From an uncultured Geobacter sp. (GTDB lineage: Bacteria; Desulfobacterota; Desulfuromonadia; Geobacterales; DSM-12255), in assembly GCA_937871715.1 (NCBI GenBank), contig CALMOE010000130.1, positions 1-36,640 of the forward strand: a DNA stretch of 36,640 nt, read 5' to 3'. Of this stretch, positions 1-8,065 are shown one piece after another. Position numbers and translations under genes: made by a program. The notes beneath the pieces were generated by a model. The model ran no database searches. It was not told where the DNA came from and was given only the letters and a program-made list of their open reading frames with translations. Position 1 is the stretch's first letter. Each line of letters opens with the position of its first letter.

Positions 1-311
1 CCCTCCCCCCCCCGGATGACGATGGCCGGATCGGTGAAGAACTCGATCTCCACGGTGGCGTGGATATGGGCGCCGTTGGTCACGTCCGGATCGTCCCCCG
101 CGTCCTTGACCACATAGCAGCTGGCGCCGCTTGATGTGAGCATCTGGCCGTGGAGGGGGAAGGTTACCGCCTCGCCGCTGGGGAGGCAGATCTCCACCTC
201 CTCCACGACATTCTGGTCGCGCAGCATCTGGGAAGCCCCCTTGGCCGCTGCCGCGGCGCAGGCGCCGGTGGTGTAGCCGTGGCGCAGCCTCTGCCCGGGT
301 GCGGAGTTCAC
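1..311 (-). CDS. cbiD: Cobalt-precorrin-5B C1-methyltransferase CbiD, N-terminal part, cut by window edge
   Basis: CbiD is the C1 methyltransferase step of the anaerobic corrin ring pathway, acting on cobalt-precorrin-5B with S-adenosylmethionine. The visible 103 residues start NSAPGQRLRHGYTTGACAAA after the initiator, which is the characteristic CbiD opening (RxGYTTGxCAAAA). Later come the expected DPDVTNGAHI and VIRGGEG segments. The start is taken as the GTG at 311-309, which overlaps the cbiC stop codon as GTGA, implying translational coupling. The gene runs off the left edge, so its 3' part and any further cbi genes are not visible. A run of nine G (minus strand; positions 5-13) encodes the Gly-Gly of the last visible motif. 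Confidence 0.93.
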   Translation of the reverse strand, partial: MNSAPGQRLRHGYTTGACAAAAAKGASQMLRDQNVVEEVEICLPSGEAVTFPLHGQMLTSSGASCYVVKDAGDDPDVTNGAHIHATVEIEFFTDPAIVIRGGE

Positions 312-958
312 CCCTGCTCCCCGGCCAAGATGAGGAGGGCATTGACCACCGCGGCGGCCACGTTGGACCCCCCCTTGCGCCCCAGGGAGGTGATGAATGG
401 TATTGCGTGGTCGGTGGCAACCTGCACCAGCTCCTCCTTGCTCTCCACTGCGCCGACGAAACCCACCGGCAGGCCGACGATCAGTGCCGGCCGAAAGCCC
501 TCTTCCCTCACCTGGCGAAGCAGCTCGAACAGGGCGGTGGGGGCGTTGCCGATGACGAAGATGCCGTTTCCCGGCTCGGAGGTGGCGCGGCGCATGGCGA
601 CGATGGAGCGGGTGACCCCCTCCCCCCTGGCAACCCTGGCGACCTCAGGGTCGGCGACGAAACAGGCGGCGCCACACCCATGTCGGGTGAGCCCCTGCTT
701 GTTGATGCCGGCGAGGGCCATGTTGGTGTCCGTGACCACCCCCACCCCCTGTCTCAGGGCGGAGATGGCAGCGCTGACCGCGTCCTTGGAGATGACCATG
801 GTGCGGCAGTAGTCGAAGTCGGCGCTGGTGTGGATCAGCCGGCGGACGACCTGCCACTCGGCCGGCAGCCACTGGTGGGGCCCCACCTCGGCATCGATGA
901 TGCGGAAGGACTCGGTCTCGATCTCCTCCGGACGGAGGTGAACCGACATCAGTTCCAC
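308..958 (-). CDS. cbiC: Cobalt-precorrin-8 methylmutase CbiC
   Basis: CbiC moves the C11 methyl group to C12, converting cobalt-precorrin-8 to cobyrinate in the anaerobic B12 pathway. The 216-residue product carries the family's LIHTSADFDY segment, whose His is the proposed proton-transfer residue of CobH/CbiC, and the glycine-rich IVGLPVGFVGA motif near residue 165-175. The length is normal for the family. Two starts are possible: GTG at 958 or, three codons on, ATG at 949, which forms a TGATG junction with the cbiX stop and follows a GGGGTGGA stretch. The ATG may be the real one. The gene sits between cbiX and cbiD and overlaps both. Confidence 0.95.
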   Translation of the reverse strand: MELMSVHLRPEEIETESFRIIDAEVGPHQWLPAEWQVVRRLIHTSADFDYCRTMVISKDAVSAAISALRQGVGVVTDTNMALAGINKQGLTRHGCGAACFVADPEVARVARGEGVTRSIVAMRRATSEPGNGIFVIGNAPTALFELLRQVREEGFRPALIVGLPVGFVGAVESKEELVQVATDHAIPFITSLGRKGGSNVAAAVVNALLILAGEQG

Positions 959-1332
959 CCCGCCGTGGCAAGCCCCTGGCCGATCCGCTCGACGACGATC
1001 TCCGCCAGCTTGCGGTGGGCGCCCAGGTGGCTCCCCATGGAAAACTCCACGTTAGGGTAGCGCTCCCTGGCCATGGCCATCTCCTCGGGGAGATCCTCCT
1101 GCACATGGGCGCCGACGAAGAGGAAGTAGGGGATGAGGAGAACCCGCTCCGCCCCCTGGGCAACGCAGGCGTCTATCCCCTGCTGGATATTGGGGAGATG
1201 CTGCTCGCGGAAGGAGACCTCGACAATCGGGTAGGAGCCGAGCTCCCTCACCATGGCGGCAATCTCCCTAACGGCGTCATTGGCCTCGGGGATGCGGCTG
1301 CCGTGGGCCATTAAAAGTACTGCTGTCTTCAT
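949..1332 (-). CDS. cbiX: Sirohydrochlorin cobaltochelatase, short CbiX type
   Basis: This is a class II chelatase that inserts Co2+ into sirohydrochlorin, the entry step of the anaerobic cobalamin branch. The product is only 127 residues, matching the small single-domain CbiX(S) form that works as a dimer rather than the two-domain form. Visible active-site elements are the N-terminal LLMAHGSR (His10) and PYFLFVGAHV, which supplies the second metal-handling His. The start ATG overlaps the cbiO stop as ATGA. The position directly downstream of the cobalt importer cbiMNQO is functionally sensible, because cobalt is used as it enters. Nickel chelatase activity for F430 (CfbA) is an alternative for the family, but the context is cobalamin. 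Confidence 0.93.
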   Translation of the reverse strand: MKTAVLLMAHGSRIPEANDAVREIAAMVRELGSYPIVEVSFREQHLPNIQQGIDACVAQGAERVLLIPYFLFVGAHVQEDLPEEMAMARERYPNVEFSMGSHLGAHRKLAEIVVERIGQGLATAGWN

Positions 1333-2195
1333 GATTCCTCCTGATTGCTGCGAATTTTCATCATCATCTCCACCAGCTCCCGCCTCGCCTCCCCCACGGT
1401 AAGGGGGAGCCTTTTGAAGGGGAGCTTCTCCCCCTGCCTGAGCTGCCAGATCAGCTCGGCTATCTGGGGGAGCCTGAGGCGTACGCTCTCCATCTCCTCC
1501 GGGGCGGTGAAAACCTCTTCCGGTGTCCCCCCCCGCACCAGCCTCCCCCTGCTCAGGATATGCAGGCGGCTGAGGAAGAGCGGTACCAGGTCGACGCTGT
1601 GGGTGGCCATGACGATGGTCACCCCCTCCTCCCGGTTGAGGCGGGTGAGGAGCTCAAGCATGCGGTGCTCCCCCATGGGGTCGAGGCCGGCGGTCGGCTC
1701 GTCCAGGAGGAGGATTTCGTGCCCCATGGCCAAAAGGCCGGCGATGCAGACCCGCTTCTTCTGGCCGTAACTTAAGGCATGGATGTTCTTGGCACCGCAG
1801 TCGGAGAGCTCAACCTGGGACAAGGCCGACTCTACCCGCCGCCGCACCTCATCCTCGGCGAACCCCATGTTGCGCGGGCCGAAGGCCACGTCCTCGAACA
1901 CCGAATGGGCAAAGAGCTGGTCGTCAGGGTTCTGAAACACCAGCCCCACCTGGCGGTAGATATCGCGGGGGTGGAGCCGGGCGATATCCCGGCCGTCCAG
2001 GAGCACCTCCCCCCGGTAGTCGCGGATCAGCCCGTCCATCACCTTCAGGAGGGTGGTCTTCCCCGAGCCGTTGGCCCCCAGGAGGCCGCAGAACTCGCCG
2101 CGCCCCACCTGCAGGCGGATATCCTCCAGGGCGAGGGAGCCGTCCGGGTAGCGGAAGGAGTCGATGGAAACGGAGATCCTCTCTAGATCCGCCAC
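1329..2195 (-). CDS. cbiO: Cobalt ECF transporter ATP-binding subunit CbiO
   Basis: CbiO is the ATPase of the CbiMNQO energy-coupling-factor transporter that imports Co2+. The 288 residues contain Walker A GANGSGKTT (about 40-48), a Q-loop (VFQNPDDQLF), an ABC signature in the LSYGQKKR form usual for cobalt/nickel ECF ATPases, Walker B ILLLDEPTAGLD and the switch His in MATHSVDLV. The start is a GTG at 2195 with a G-rich Shine-Dalgarno-like stretch. It overlaps the end of cbiQ by 13 bases. The C-terminal ~60 residues after the ABC core are a charged tail ending KIRSNQEES. Confidence 0.93.
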   Translation of the reverse strand: MADLERISVSIDSFRYPDGSLALEDIRLQVGRGEFCGLLGANGSGKTTLLKVMDGLIRDYRGEVLLDGRDIARLHPRDIYRQVGLVFQNPDDQLFAHSVFEDVAFGPRNMGFAEDEVRRRVESALSQVELSDCGAKNIHALSYGQKKRVCIAGLLAMGHEILLLDEPTAGLDPMGEHRMLELLTRLNREEGVTIVMATHSVDLVPLFLSRLHILSRGRLVRGGTPEEVFTAPEEMESVRLRLPQIAELIWQLRQGEKLPFKRLPLTVGEARRELVEMMMKIRSNQEES

Positions 2196-2938
2196 AAGAC
2201 CCCCATGAAAAGGACTACCCCGGCCGCCGGGAGCACCTCGGCGACGCGGAAGGGGCGATGCTGCATGAGCGGCAGGGTGCCGTCGTAACCCCGCTGCACC
2301 ATGGCCGTGGTCATTGCCTGGCTGCTGTCGAAGGCCTTGATCACCAGGGCGCCGGCCAGGGTGCCGAAGGAGCGGAGGCCGCGACGGAATCCCACGTACC
2401 CCAGGCGGTTTCTCTGGGCGGCATGGATCACCTGGGCATCGTCTGCCAGGACGAAGAGGTAGCGCCAGGCGAAGATGGTCACCTCCACCAGCCCCCTGGG
2501 GACCCGGAGCCAGGCCAGGGCGGCGAGGAGCTCGGTGAAGGGGGTGGCGAAACCTACGGCGGCCACCACCGCCACAGCACCGGCAATGCGGGAGGCGATG
2601 CGCACCCCTTCCATCAGGCCGTCCCGATAGAGGGTAACATTAACCCCGGCGAAACTCCCACCCCAGAGAGGCTCGCTCCCGGAGAAGAACCCTTTAAGCA
2701 GCAGGACCATCACGGCCAGGAGAAGCGGCTCGGCGAAACGGAGGAGGAGCAGGCGCGGCCGCACCCCAATGGAGAGACAGAGTCCGCCACCGATGAGCGC
2801 CGCCACCATGGGGAAGGCTATGCCGCGATGGCTGACCACCATCAGCAGGAGCGCCAGGGAGGTGAGGAGCTTCACCCTGGGATCCACCCCTGCCAGCAGA
2901 TGGGTGGCGCGGGGTATGTGGGAATGGAGGTTGCGCAT
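2183..2938 (-). CDS. cbiQ: Cobalt ECF transporter transmembrane subunit CbiQ
   Basis: CbiQ is the membrane-embedded T component that couples CbiO ATP hydrolysis to CbiM. The product has an amphipathic N-terminus (HSHIPRATHLLAGVDPRVKL, where DPRxK is a family hallmark), then several hydrophobic segments. The cytoplasmic coupling motifs of EcfT proteins are recognisable around AQRNRLGY and SSQAMTTAMVQRGYDG (the xRG motif). The reading frame is open from a GTG at 2941, but the ATG at 2938 forms a TGATG junction with the upstream cbiN-like stop and is preceded by AAGGGG, so it is preferred (251 residues). Confidence 0.92.
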   Translation of the reverse strand: MRNLHSHIPRATHLLAGVDPRVKLLTSLALLLMVVSHRGIAFPMVAALIGGGLCLSIGVRPRLLLLRFAEPLLLAVMVLLLKGFFSGSEPLWGGSFAGVNVTLYRDGLMEGVRIASRIAGAVAVVAAVGFATPFTELLAALAWLRVPRGLVEVTIFAWRYLFVLADDAQVIHAAQRNRLGYVGFRRGLRSFGTLAGALVIKAFDSSQAMTTAMVQRGYDGTLPLMQHRPFRVAEVLPAAGVVLFMGVLWRI

Positions 2939-3234
2939 CACCCCTTGGGCCCCTTTTTCTCGCCGATCAGTTGCCGCCAGAAATAGCCGGCCACGAACCC
3001 TCCCACCGCGCCGCCGGCAAGGAAGACGAAGAGGAGGAGGTCACCCTGGTCGGTGTTGACCAGGGGAGGTTTCGCCTCCCGGCCGTGCTCCTTGGCAACC
3101 TTCTCCACCACCGCCTCGTCCACACCTGTCCAGGTCTTGGGGGCGAGGGTAAAGAAGGAGTAGACGTAGAGCAGCGTCGGCAGCAGGATCGCGTGCAGCA
3201 GCAGGATTTTCAGGCGGCGTTTCCTGTCAGGCAT
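2938..3234 (-). CDS. cbiN: CbiN-like small membrane subunit of the cobalt transporter
   Basis: This 98-residue protein has two predicted membrane segments, at about residues 9-28 and 68-88, with a hydrophilic loop between them. That is the topology of CbiN, which assists cobalt loading of CbiM. The second segment follows a D/E-G-D-LLFVFLAGGAVGG pattern resembling the GEIESLLFALQAALGAG region of CbiN proteins, but overall similarity looks low, so the assignment rests mainly on size, topology and its place between cbiM and cbiQ. It overlaps both neighbours (8 bases with cbiM, one base at the cbiQ ATG). The loop lacks an obvious metal-binding His/Cys cluster. Confidence 0.72.
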   Translation of the reverse strand: MPDRKRRLKILLLHAILLPTLLYVYSFFTLAPKTWTGVDEAVVEKVAKEHGREAKPPLVNTDQGDLLLFVFLAGGAVGGFVAGYFWRQLIGEKKGPKG

Positions 3235-3964
3235 GTCCGCTCACCTCCCTGATCGTCATCAGTTTCATCTTCACCAGCAGGTCAGGCCGTTTGCGGGCCA
3301 GCAGGGTGACCATCCCCGCGGTCATCGCCCCCTCAAGGAGCCCCAGGGGGAGCTGGGTGGGGACGAAGGCCAGCACGATCTTCGTCACCAGGGGGATAAG
3401 CGGCTCGCTGCCGCGGATGCCGCTGGCCAGCTCGAAGGAGGTCGTCAAATAGGTGGCCCAGTCGGTGGCCACCCCGGCGGCGAAGGCGGCCGGACCCAAC
3501 CCCAGTCCGGCGGAGCGCAGGGCTCGGAAGGCCCCCCAGCCGGCGAAGGAGCCGACGACCCCCATGGAGACGATGTCCGCCCCCAGGGTGGAGAGTCCGC
3601 CGTGGGCCATGACCAGCGCCTGGATGAGAAGGGCCACGGTGCTGATCACCACCGACACCAGTGGCCCCACCAGGATGGCGGCGATCCCGGTGCCGCATGG
3701 GTGGGAGCAGGTGCCGGCGGTGGGGACCGGAACCGGCATGCAGGAGATTATGAACACCACCGCCGCCATCAGCCCCACCAGGGGCTTGAAGGAAAGATCC
3801 CCATGGGACAGCCGGTTCAGCTGCCTCACCCCTGCCACCACGAACGGCGCGGCTAGAACGAACCAGAGAGCCGCCCAGTCAAGGGGGAGGATCCCCTCGG
3901 AGATGTGCATGGCATGGGCGGGGGCCGCCGCCAGCAGGAGGAGCAGGGAAACCAGGAGACCCAT
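3227..3964 (-). CDS. cbiM: Cobalt ECF transporter substrate-capture protein CbiM
   Basis: CbiM is the S component that binds Co2+ through an N-terminal MHI(P/S)EG loop exposed after signal processing. Here a hydrophobic signal (about residues 1-18) ends in PAHA followed directly by MHISEGILPL, so cleavage after AHA would place Met1-His2 of the mature chain in the classical metal site. Further conserved segments are PVPVPTAGTCSHPCGTG (about 75-92; second His ligand) and LGADIVSMGVVG. The 245-residue length is typical. It starts one base after the end of the upstream thiC-like gene. Confidence 0.94.
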   Translation of the reverse strand: MGLLVSLLLLLAAAPAHAMHISEGILPLDWAALWFVLAAPFVVAGVRQLNRLSHGDLSFKPLVGLMAAVVFIISCMPVPVPTAGTCSHPCGTGIAAILVGPLVSVVISTVALLIQALVMAHGGLSTLGADIVSMGVVGSFAGWGAFRALRSAGLGLGPAAFAAGVATDWATYLTTSFELASGIRGSEPLIPLVTKIVLAFVPTQLPLGLLEGAMTAGMVTLLARKRPDLLVKMKLMTIREVSGHA

Positions 3965-3965
3965 C

Positions 3966-5276
3966 TCAGCGTTTCTCGGGCGAAAGGTCGGCAGAGAACA
4001 GCTTGCCGGCGCCGCGGGAGGCGCAGAAGTCGCCGCACATGGTGCAGGTGGCCTCGTCCTCCGGGACGCGGCTGGCGCGGATCGCCCGGGCGTCCTCCGG
4101 GTAGAGGGCGAGCTGGAACTGCTTCTCCCAGTTCAGGTCCCGGCGGGCCTTGGACATCTCCTTGTCACGCTCCCTGCCGCGCTCCGGGTACTTGTTCATG
4201 TCGCCGATGTAGGCGGCCACCTTGGCGGCCTTAACCCCCTGGCGCACGTCCTCCTCGTTGGGGAGGGCAAGGTGCTCGGCCGGGGTGATGTAGCAGATGA
4301 GATCGGCGCCGAAACGGCTAGACTGGGCCGCGCCTATGGCGGCTGTGATGTGGTCGAAGCCGGGGGCCACGTCCGTGCTGATGGGGCCGAGCATGTAGTA
4401 GGGGGCGCCGCCGCTCATCCTCTTCTGCAGCTGGATATTGCCGGCAACCTCGTCCAGGGGGACGTGCCCCGGCCCCTCCACCAGCATCTGGCACCCCATC
4501 TCCCGGCCGAGCTCAGCCAGCTCGCAGTTGATGAGGAGCTCCTGGATCTGGGCCCGGTCCGAACTGTCGTGGATCGCCCCGGCCCGCAGGCCGTTCCCCA
4601 GGGAGAGGACGGTGTCGTACTTCTTCAGGATCGAAACCACCCGGTCGAACTTCTCGTAGAGGGGGTTCTCCCGCTTGTTGGCCAGCATCCAGGCCACCAT
4701 GGAGACCCCCCCCTTGGAGACCAGGCCGCCGTAGCGGTACCCCTGATTCCTGAGGCGCTCTATGGTGTAGAGGTTGATGCCGCAGTGCACCGCCATGAAG
4801 GCCATGCCGTCGGCGCACTGCTGCTCGATCAGGTCGAAGAGCATCTCCTCGTCCAGCTTGTTGGGGTCGCCGTACTTGCGGGCCGCCTCGCAGAAGGCCT
4901 GGTAGAGGGGGACGTTACCAACGGGGAGATCAACGGCGGCGATCACCTCGCGCCGCACCCTGTCCAGGTCGCCGCCGACGGAGAGCTCCATCAGGGTGTC
5001 GGCCCCCGACTCCTGGGCGGCGATCGCCTTGGCTACCTCGGCGGCGTAGTCGACGATGTCCGAGGAGGTGCCGATGGAGGCGTTCACCTTGGTGGAGAGC
5101 CCCTTGCCGATGCCGGCGATTCTGGAGGGCTTGCGGTTATGATTCCAGGGGATGACGATCTTCCCCTCGGCCACCATGCGGCGGATGTACTCCGGGCTCT
5201 GCTGCTCGTCCTTGGCTACCTTCTCCATCTGGGGGGTGATAACCCCCTCGCGGGCCTGTTCGATCTGGGTCTTCAC
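3966..5276 (-). CDS. bzaF: ThiC-like radical SAM protein, probable 5-hydroxybenzimidazole synthase BzaF
   Basis: The protein (436 residues) belongs to the ThiC radical SAM superfamily, which rearranges aminoimidazole ribotide. Family landmarks are ITPQMEKVA at the N-terminus, VNASIGTSSD, MAVHCGIN, MLVEGPGHVP, GPISTDVAPGFDHI and TPAEHLALP. It departs from thiamine-type ThiC at several signatures: the C-terminal cluster reads CTMCGDFC (CX2CX3C) instead of CX2CX4C, LGDGLRPG is LGNGLRAG, and the RSRGG segment is VSKGG. BzaF/HBI synthase is known from anaerobic deltaproteobacteria and makes the benzimidazole lower ligand of cobamides. The location between cbiM and cbiA in a B12 operon supports that role over thiamine synthesis. 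The start is a GTG with AAAGGAG upstream. Confidence 0.85.
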   Translation of the reverse strand: MKTQIEQAREGVITPQMEKVAKDEQQSPEYIRRMVAEGKIVIPWNHNRKPSRIAGIGKGLSTKVNASIGTSSDIVDYAAEVAKAIAAQESGADTLMELSVGGDLDRVRREVIAAVDLPVGNVPLYQAFCEAARKYGDPNKLDEEMLFDLIEQQCADGMAFMAVHCGINLYTIERLRNQGYRYGGLVSKGGVSMVAWMLANKRENPLYEKFDRVVSILKKYDTVLSLGNGLRAGAIHDSSDRAQIQELLINCELAELGREMGCQMLVEGPGHVPLDEVAGNIQLQKRMSGGAPYYMLGPISTDVAPGFDHITAAIGAAQSSRFGADLICYITPAEHLALPNEEDVRQGVKAAKVAAYIGDMNKYPERGRERDKEMSKARRDLNWEKQFQLALYPEDARAIRASRVPEDEATCTMCGDFCASRGAGKLFSADLSPEKR

Positions 5277-5292
5277 TCGATGCTCCTTTGCC

Positions 5293-6669
5293 TTAGCTGT
5301 TTTTGAATTTTTCGCAGGCCCCTACCAGGGCCGCTGCCATCTGCGGATTGCTGCCGAAGTGGAGGTGGATGTAGGAGGCCAGGCAGTTCCTGTATAGGTA
5401 CCCCTCCCTGCCAAGGTCGCTCTGCCCCCTGCTCACCTGGTAGAGCATCCCGATCTCCTCGGGCATCGCCTCCATCTCCGAGTAGTGGAACTCGTGGCCC
5501 CGGGCCACCGATCCAGCGGGGCCGAGGATGCTCTCCTTCTGCAGTTTCACCTCCCGGTACCCCAGGGCCTTGCGCCTCTCCAGGAGCCGGGTGGTTACGG
5601 GGAAGATGCCGACGAATGGCTGCAGCTCATCCCCCCCTCCGCTGCCGCCGATCACCCCCCTGGTCAGGTAGATGAAGCCGCCGCACTCGGCATAGACCGG
5701 CATCCCCGCCTCCACCGCGGCGGCCACGGACTCTATCATCCCCCTGTTGGCGGCAAGAGGGCCGGCATGGAGCTCCGGGTAGCCGCCGGGTAGGTAGATG
5801 CCGGAGATACCCTCCGGCAGGGCGCCGTCTTTCAGGGGGGAGAACTCCACCAGCTCGGCCCCTGCCTCCGCCAGGAGGCGCAGGTTGCTCTCGTAGACGA
5901 AGCAGAAGGCCTCATCCCTGGCAATTGCCAGTCGCACCCTCTTGCCAACGGGCACGGGAGCAGGGGGGAGATCGAGAAGCTTGCCCGAGCCCGCCGCCGC
6001 CCAGAGGGCGCCCAGGTCGATGGAGCTGCGGATCAGCTCTTCGAGGCGGTCCAGATAATCCTCGGAAAGTGGTTGCTCCCCTGCGGTCACCAGCCCCAGG
6101 TGGCGGGAGGGGAGCCCTATCCCCTTGTCGCGCTGGATGCAGCCAAGGACCCTAAGCCCTGGGAGGGTGGACTCCACCGCCTCCCGCAGGATGCGGGCAT
6201 GACTCTCGCCGGAGACGTTGTTGAAGATGACCCCGCCGATACGCAGCTCGGGATCGAACTCCACAAACCCCTTCACCACCGCGGCGATGCTGCGGGCATA
6301 CCCCTTGGCGTCGATCACCAGGAAGACGGTGGAACCGGTCAGCTTGGCGATCTGGGCGGAGCTCCCCTCCTCCGACCTGCCGCCGAATCCGTCGAAAAGC
6401 CCCATTACACCCTCGATGACGGCGATGTCAGCCCCCCCAGCCGCCTCGGAGAAGAGCTCCTCCACGCTCCCGGGGGAGCAGATCCATGAATCCAGGTTGA
6501 TGGAGGGGCGGCCGGTGACCAGCCGGTGGTAACCCGGGTCGATGAAGTCTGGGCCGACCTTGAAGGGGGCTACCTTGAGCCCCCTGCGACGCAGGCACTC
6601 CATCAGGCCGATGGTGACGGTGGTCTTGCCGGAGCCGCTTACCGGGGCGGCGATCAGGATTGATTTCAT
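5293..6669 (-). CDS. cbiA: Cobyrinate a,c-diamide synthase CbiA
   Basis: CbiA amidates the a and c side chains of cobyrinate using glutamine and ATP. The 458-residue product has an N-terminal dethiobiotin-synthetase-like ATPase domain with P-loop APVSGSGKTT (residues 8-17), LDSWICSP and VIEGVMGLFDG, followed by a class I glutamine amidotransferase-like domain. The latter has nucleophile Cys about 329 (YAECGGFIYL), HEFHYSE, and SYIHLHF near the C-terminus, whose His completes the site. The open frame extends upstream to 6984, but the ATG at 6669 begins at the conserved MKSILIAAPVSG and is preceded by GGAGAGAACC, so it is chosen. A 16-base gap separates it from the thiC-like gene. Confidence 0.95.
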   Translation of the reverse strand: MKSILIAAPVSGSGKTTVTIGLMECLRRRGLKVAPFKVGPDFIDPGYHRLVTGRPSINLDSWICSPGSVEELFSEAAGGADIAVIEGVMGLFDGFGGRSEEGSSAQIAKLTGSTVFLVIDAKGYARSIAAVVKGFVEFDPELRIGGVIFNNVSGESHARILREAVESTLPGLRVLGCIQRDKGIGLPSRHLGLVTAGEQPLSEDYLDRLEELIRSSIDLGALWAAAGSGKLLDLPPAPVPVGKRVRLAIARDEAFCFVYESNLRLLAEAGAELVEFSPLKDGALPEGISGIYLPGGYPELHAGPLAANRGMIESVAAAVEAGMPVYAECGGFIYLTRGVIGGSGGGDELQPFVGIFPVTTRLLERRKALGYREVKLQKESILGPAGSVARGHEFHYSEMEAMPEEIGMLYQVSRGQSDLGREGYLYRNCLASYIHLHFGSNPQMAAALVGACEKFKNS

Positions 6670-6698
6670 GGTTCTCTCCGTGCGATCAGGTAAGGGGG

Positions 6699-7301
6699 TC
6701 AGCCGTTGAGCAGGTTGACGACTGCCCTGCCGTCCTCGTAGTAGTCGACCAGGTTGACGCAGGCATAGCGCTGCTCGATGTTGAACAGGGATGAGAGGGG
6801 GGCGCCGATGGCATCCAGGAGGAGCACCCGGTTCATGCCCCCATGGGCGACAACGAGGACGCTCTCCCCCCGGTGGCCGGCGACAATTTGACGCAGGGCC
6901 GGCACCCCACGGGCGGCAAGATCCAAGAGATTCTCCCCGCCGGGGACCCGGTAGTTGACCAGGTCGTCCAGGCGCGCCTGCCACTCTTCGGGGTAACGCT
7001 CCACTATCTCCCTCCAGGTCATCCCCTCCCAGATGCCGATGTTCATCTCACGCAGCTCACTCTTCAGCACAGGCTCGATGCCCAGATGTCCGGCGATGAT
7101 GCGCGCGCCCACGGCGCAGCGGGAGAGGTCGCTGGAGTAGCAGGCGGTTATCCCCTTGTCCGCCAGTCGCTCCTTCAGCTCATGGTACTGGGTCACCCCG
7201 CGCTCGGTGAGCGCCACATCTGCATGGCCGTTGTAGCTGGGGGTCTCGTGCCCCATCACCTCGCCATGCCTGATCAGGTAGATGCGCGTCCTGGCAACCA
7301 T
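6699..7301 (-). CDS. cobC: Histidine phosphatase, probable alpha-ribazole phosphatase CobC
   Basis: This 200-residue member of the phosphoglycerate-mutase-like histidine phosphatases carries the catalytic YLIRHGE (His12) and the second His in VVAHGGMNRV (about residue 150), plus LREMNIGIWEG typical of CobC. The predicted role is dephosphorylation of alpha-ribazole phosphate or adenosylcobalamin 5'-phosphate in nucleotide-loop assembly. The ORF is open to 7340, but the ATG at 7301 lies just after the cobS stop, behind a GGGGGTG stretch, and gives the normal family N-terminus. Substrate identity is inferred from the operon, since histidine phosphatases are hard to distinguish by motif alone. 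Confidence 0.85.
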   Translation of the reverse strand: MVARTRIYLIRHGEVMGHETPSYNGHADVALTERGVTQYHELKERLADKGITACYSSDLSRCAVGARIIAGHLGIEPVLKSELREMNIGIWEGMTWREIVERYPEEWQARLDDLVNYRVPGGENLLDLAARGVPALRQIVAGHRGESVLVVAHGGMNRVLLLDAIGAPLSSLFNIEQRYACVNLVDYYEDGRAVVNLLNG

Positions 7302-7302
7302 G

Positions 7303-8061
7303 TCAAAGCACCCCCGTAAATTGAACCCTGCCGGCGGCAACCACCGTCAGAAGGGTGATGATCTCCACCAGCTCGCTGACGCAGCCGATGATGTCCCCGC
7401 TCACCCCGCCGAGACGGCGGTGGAAGTACCCCTTGGCGAGGAGCGTGAAGGCAGCGGCCAGTATACAGCATAATATGCCGATTCCGCCGAGAATTATGGC
7501 TGCGGCGGCAACTGTTGTCACCCCGGCGATGGAGAGCTCCATTGGGCCGACCCCGGCGACGAATACCGCCCCCAGGCCGTCCCCCCTTGCCCTCTTCGCG
7601 CCGCTTGCCATCAGCACCTGGGCGAAGCGGGCGATTGCGGGGAAGATGACAATAGCCCCGTACTTCTGCGCAAGGGGGAGCCCGGCAATCCCCTGGTATT
7701 TGAGCATCAGGCCGAGCACCACTCCGACTACGCCGATCGCCCCTACGGATGAGTCCTTCATCACCGCCAGGAACCGCTCCCTCCCCCCCCTGGCGCCGAA
7801 GCCGTCGCAGACGTCGGCCAGGCCGTCCAGGTGCAGGCAGCCGGTCACCAGGGCAAGCAGCGACACCACCAGCAGGTCGGCAACTCCGGACGGCAGCAGG
7901 AGGGAGGCCCCGCCATGGGCCAATGCCAGCATCCCGCCGATGGCGAGGCCGACGAGGGGGAACCAGCGCATGGAGCGCCCCATGTCATCCTCCTGCCAGC
8001 TGCTGGCAGCGGGGAGGGGGATGATGGTCAGGAACTGGCAGGCAATCAGAAAAAGTCGCAT
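7303..8061 (-). CDS. cobS: Adenosylcobinamide-GDP ribazoletransferase (cobalamin synthase) CobS
   Basis: CobS is an integral membrane enzyme joining adenosylcobinamide-GDP to alpha-ribazole (phosphate), the final assembly of the lower loop. The 252 residues open with RLFLIACQFLTIIPLP, a CobS hallmark, and contain HLDGLADVCDGFGARGGRER (about residues 78-97), the acidic Mg2+-binding region, and VMKDSSVGAIGVVG. Multiple hydrophobic helices follow. The start is the ATG at 8061, four bases after the cobT stop; an upstream in-frame TTG at 8085 lies inside cobT and is unlikely. The downstream cobC start lies two bases after the cobS stop. Confidence 0.93.
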   Translation of the reverse strand: MRLFLIACQFLTIIPLPAASSWQEDDMGRSMRWFPLVGLAIGGMLALAHGGASLLLPSGVADLLVVSLLALVTGCLHLDGLADVCDGFGARGGRERFLAVMKDSSVGAIGVVGVVLGLMLKYQGIAGLPLAQKYGAIVIFPAIARFAQVLMASGAKRARGDGLGAVFVAGVGPMELSIAGVTTVAAAAIILGGIGILCCILAAAFTLLAKGYFHRRLGGVSGDIIGCVSELVEIITLLTVVAAGRVQFTGVL

Positions 8062-8065
8062 GGTG

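Noticed and set aside
1-15. Run of nine C at the window edge as a phase-variation tract in cbiD
   Set aside because: It encodes the conserved Gly-Gly of CbiD in frame, and such short G/C runs are common in this GC-rich sequence; no evidence for slippage.
3453-5306. Long plus-strand frame (617 codons) opposite cbiM and the thiC-like gene
   Set aside because: It is antisense to two strongly conserved genes, has no recognisable domain, and its composition is that of a high-GC shadow frame.
6670-6984. N-terminal extension of cbiA
   Set aside because: It lies within cobC, on the same strand in another frame; the conserved CbiA start MKSILIAAPVSG with a ribosome-binding site is at 6669.
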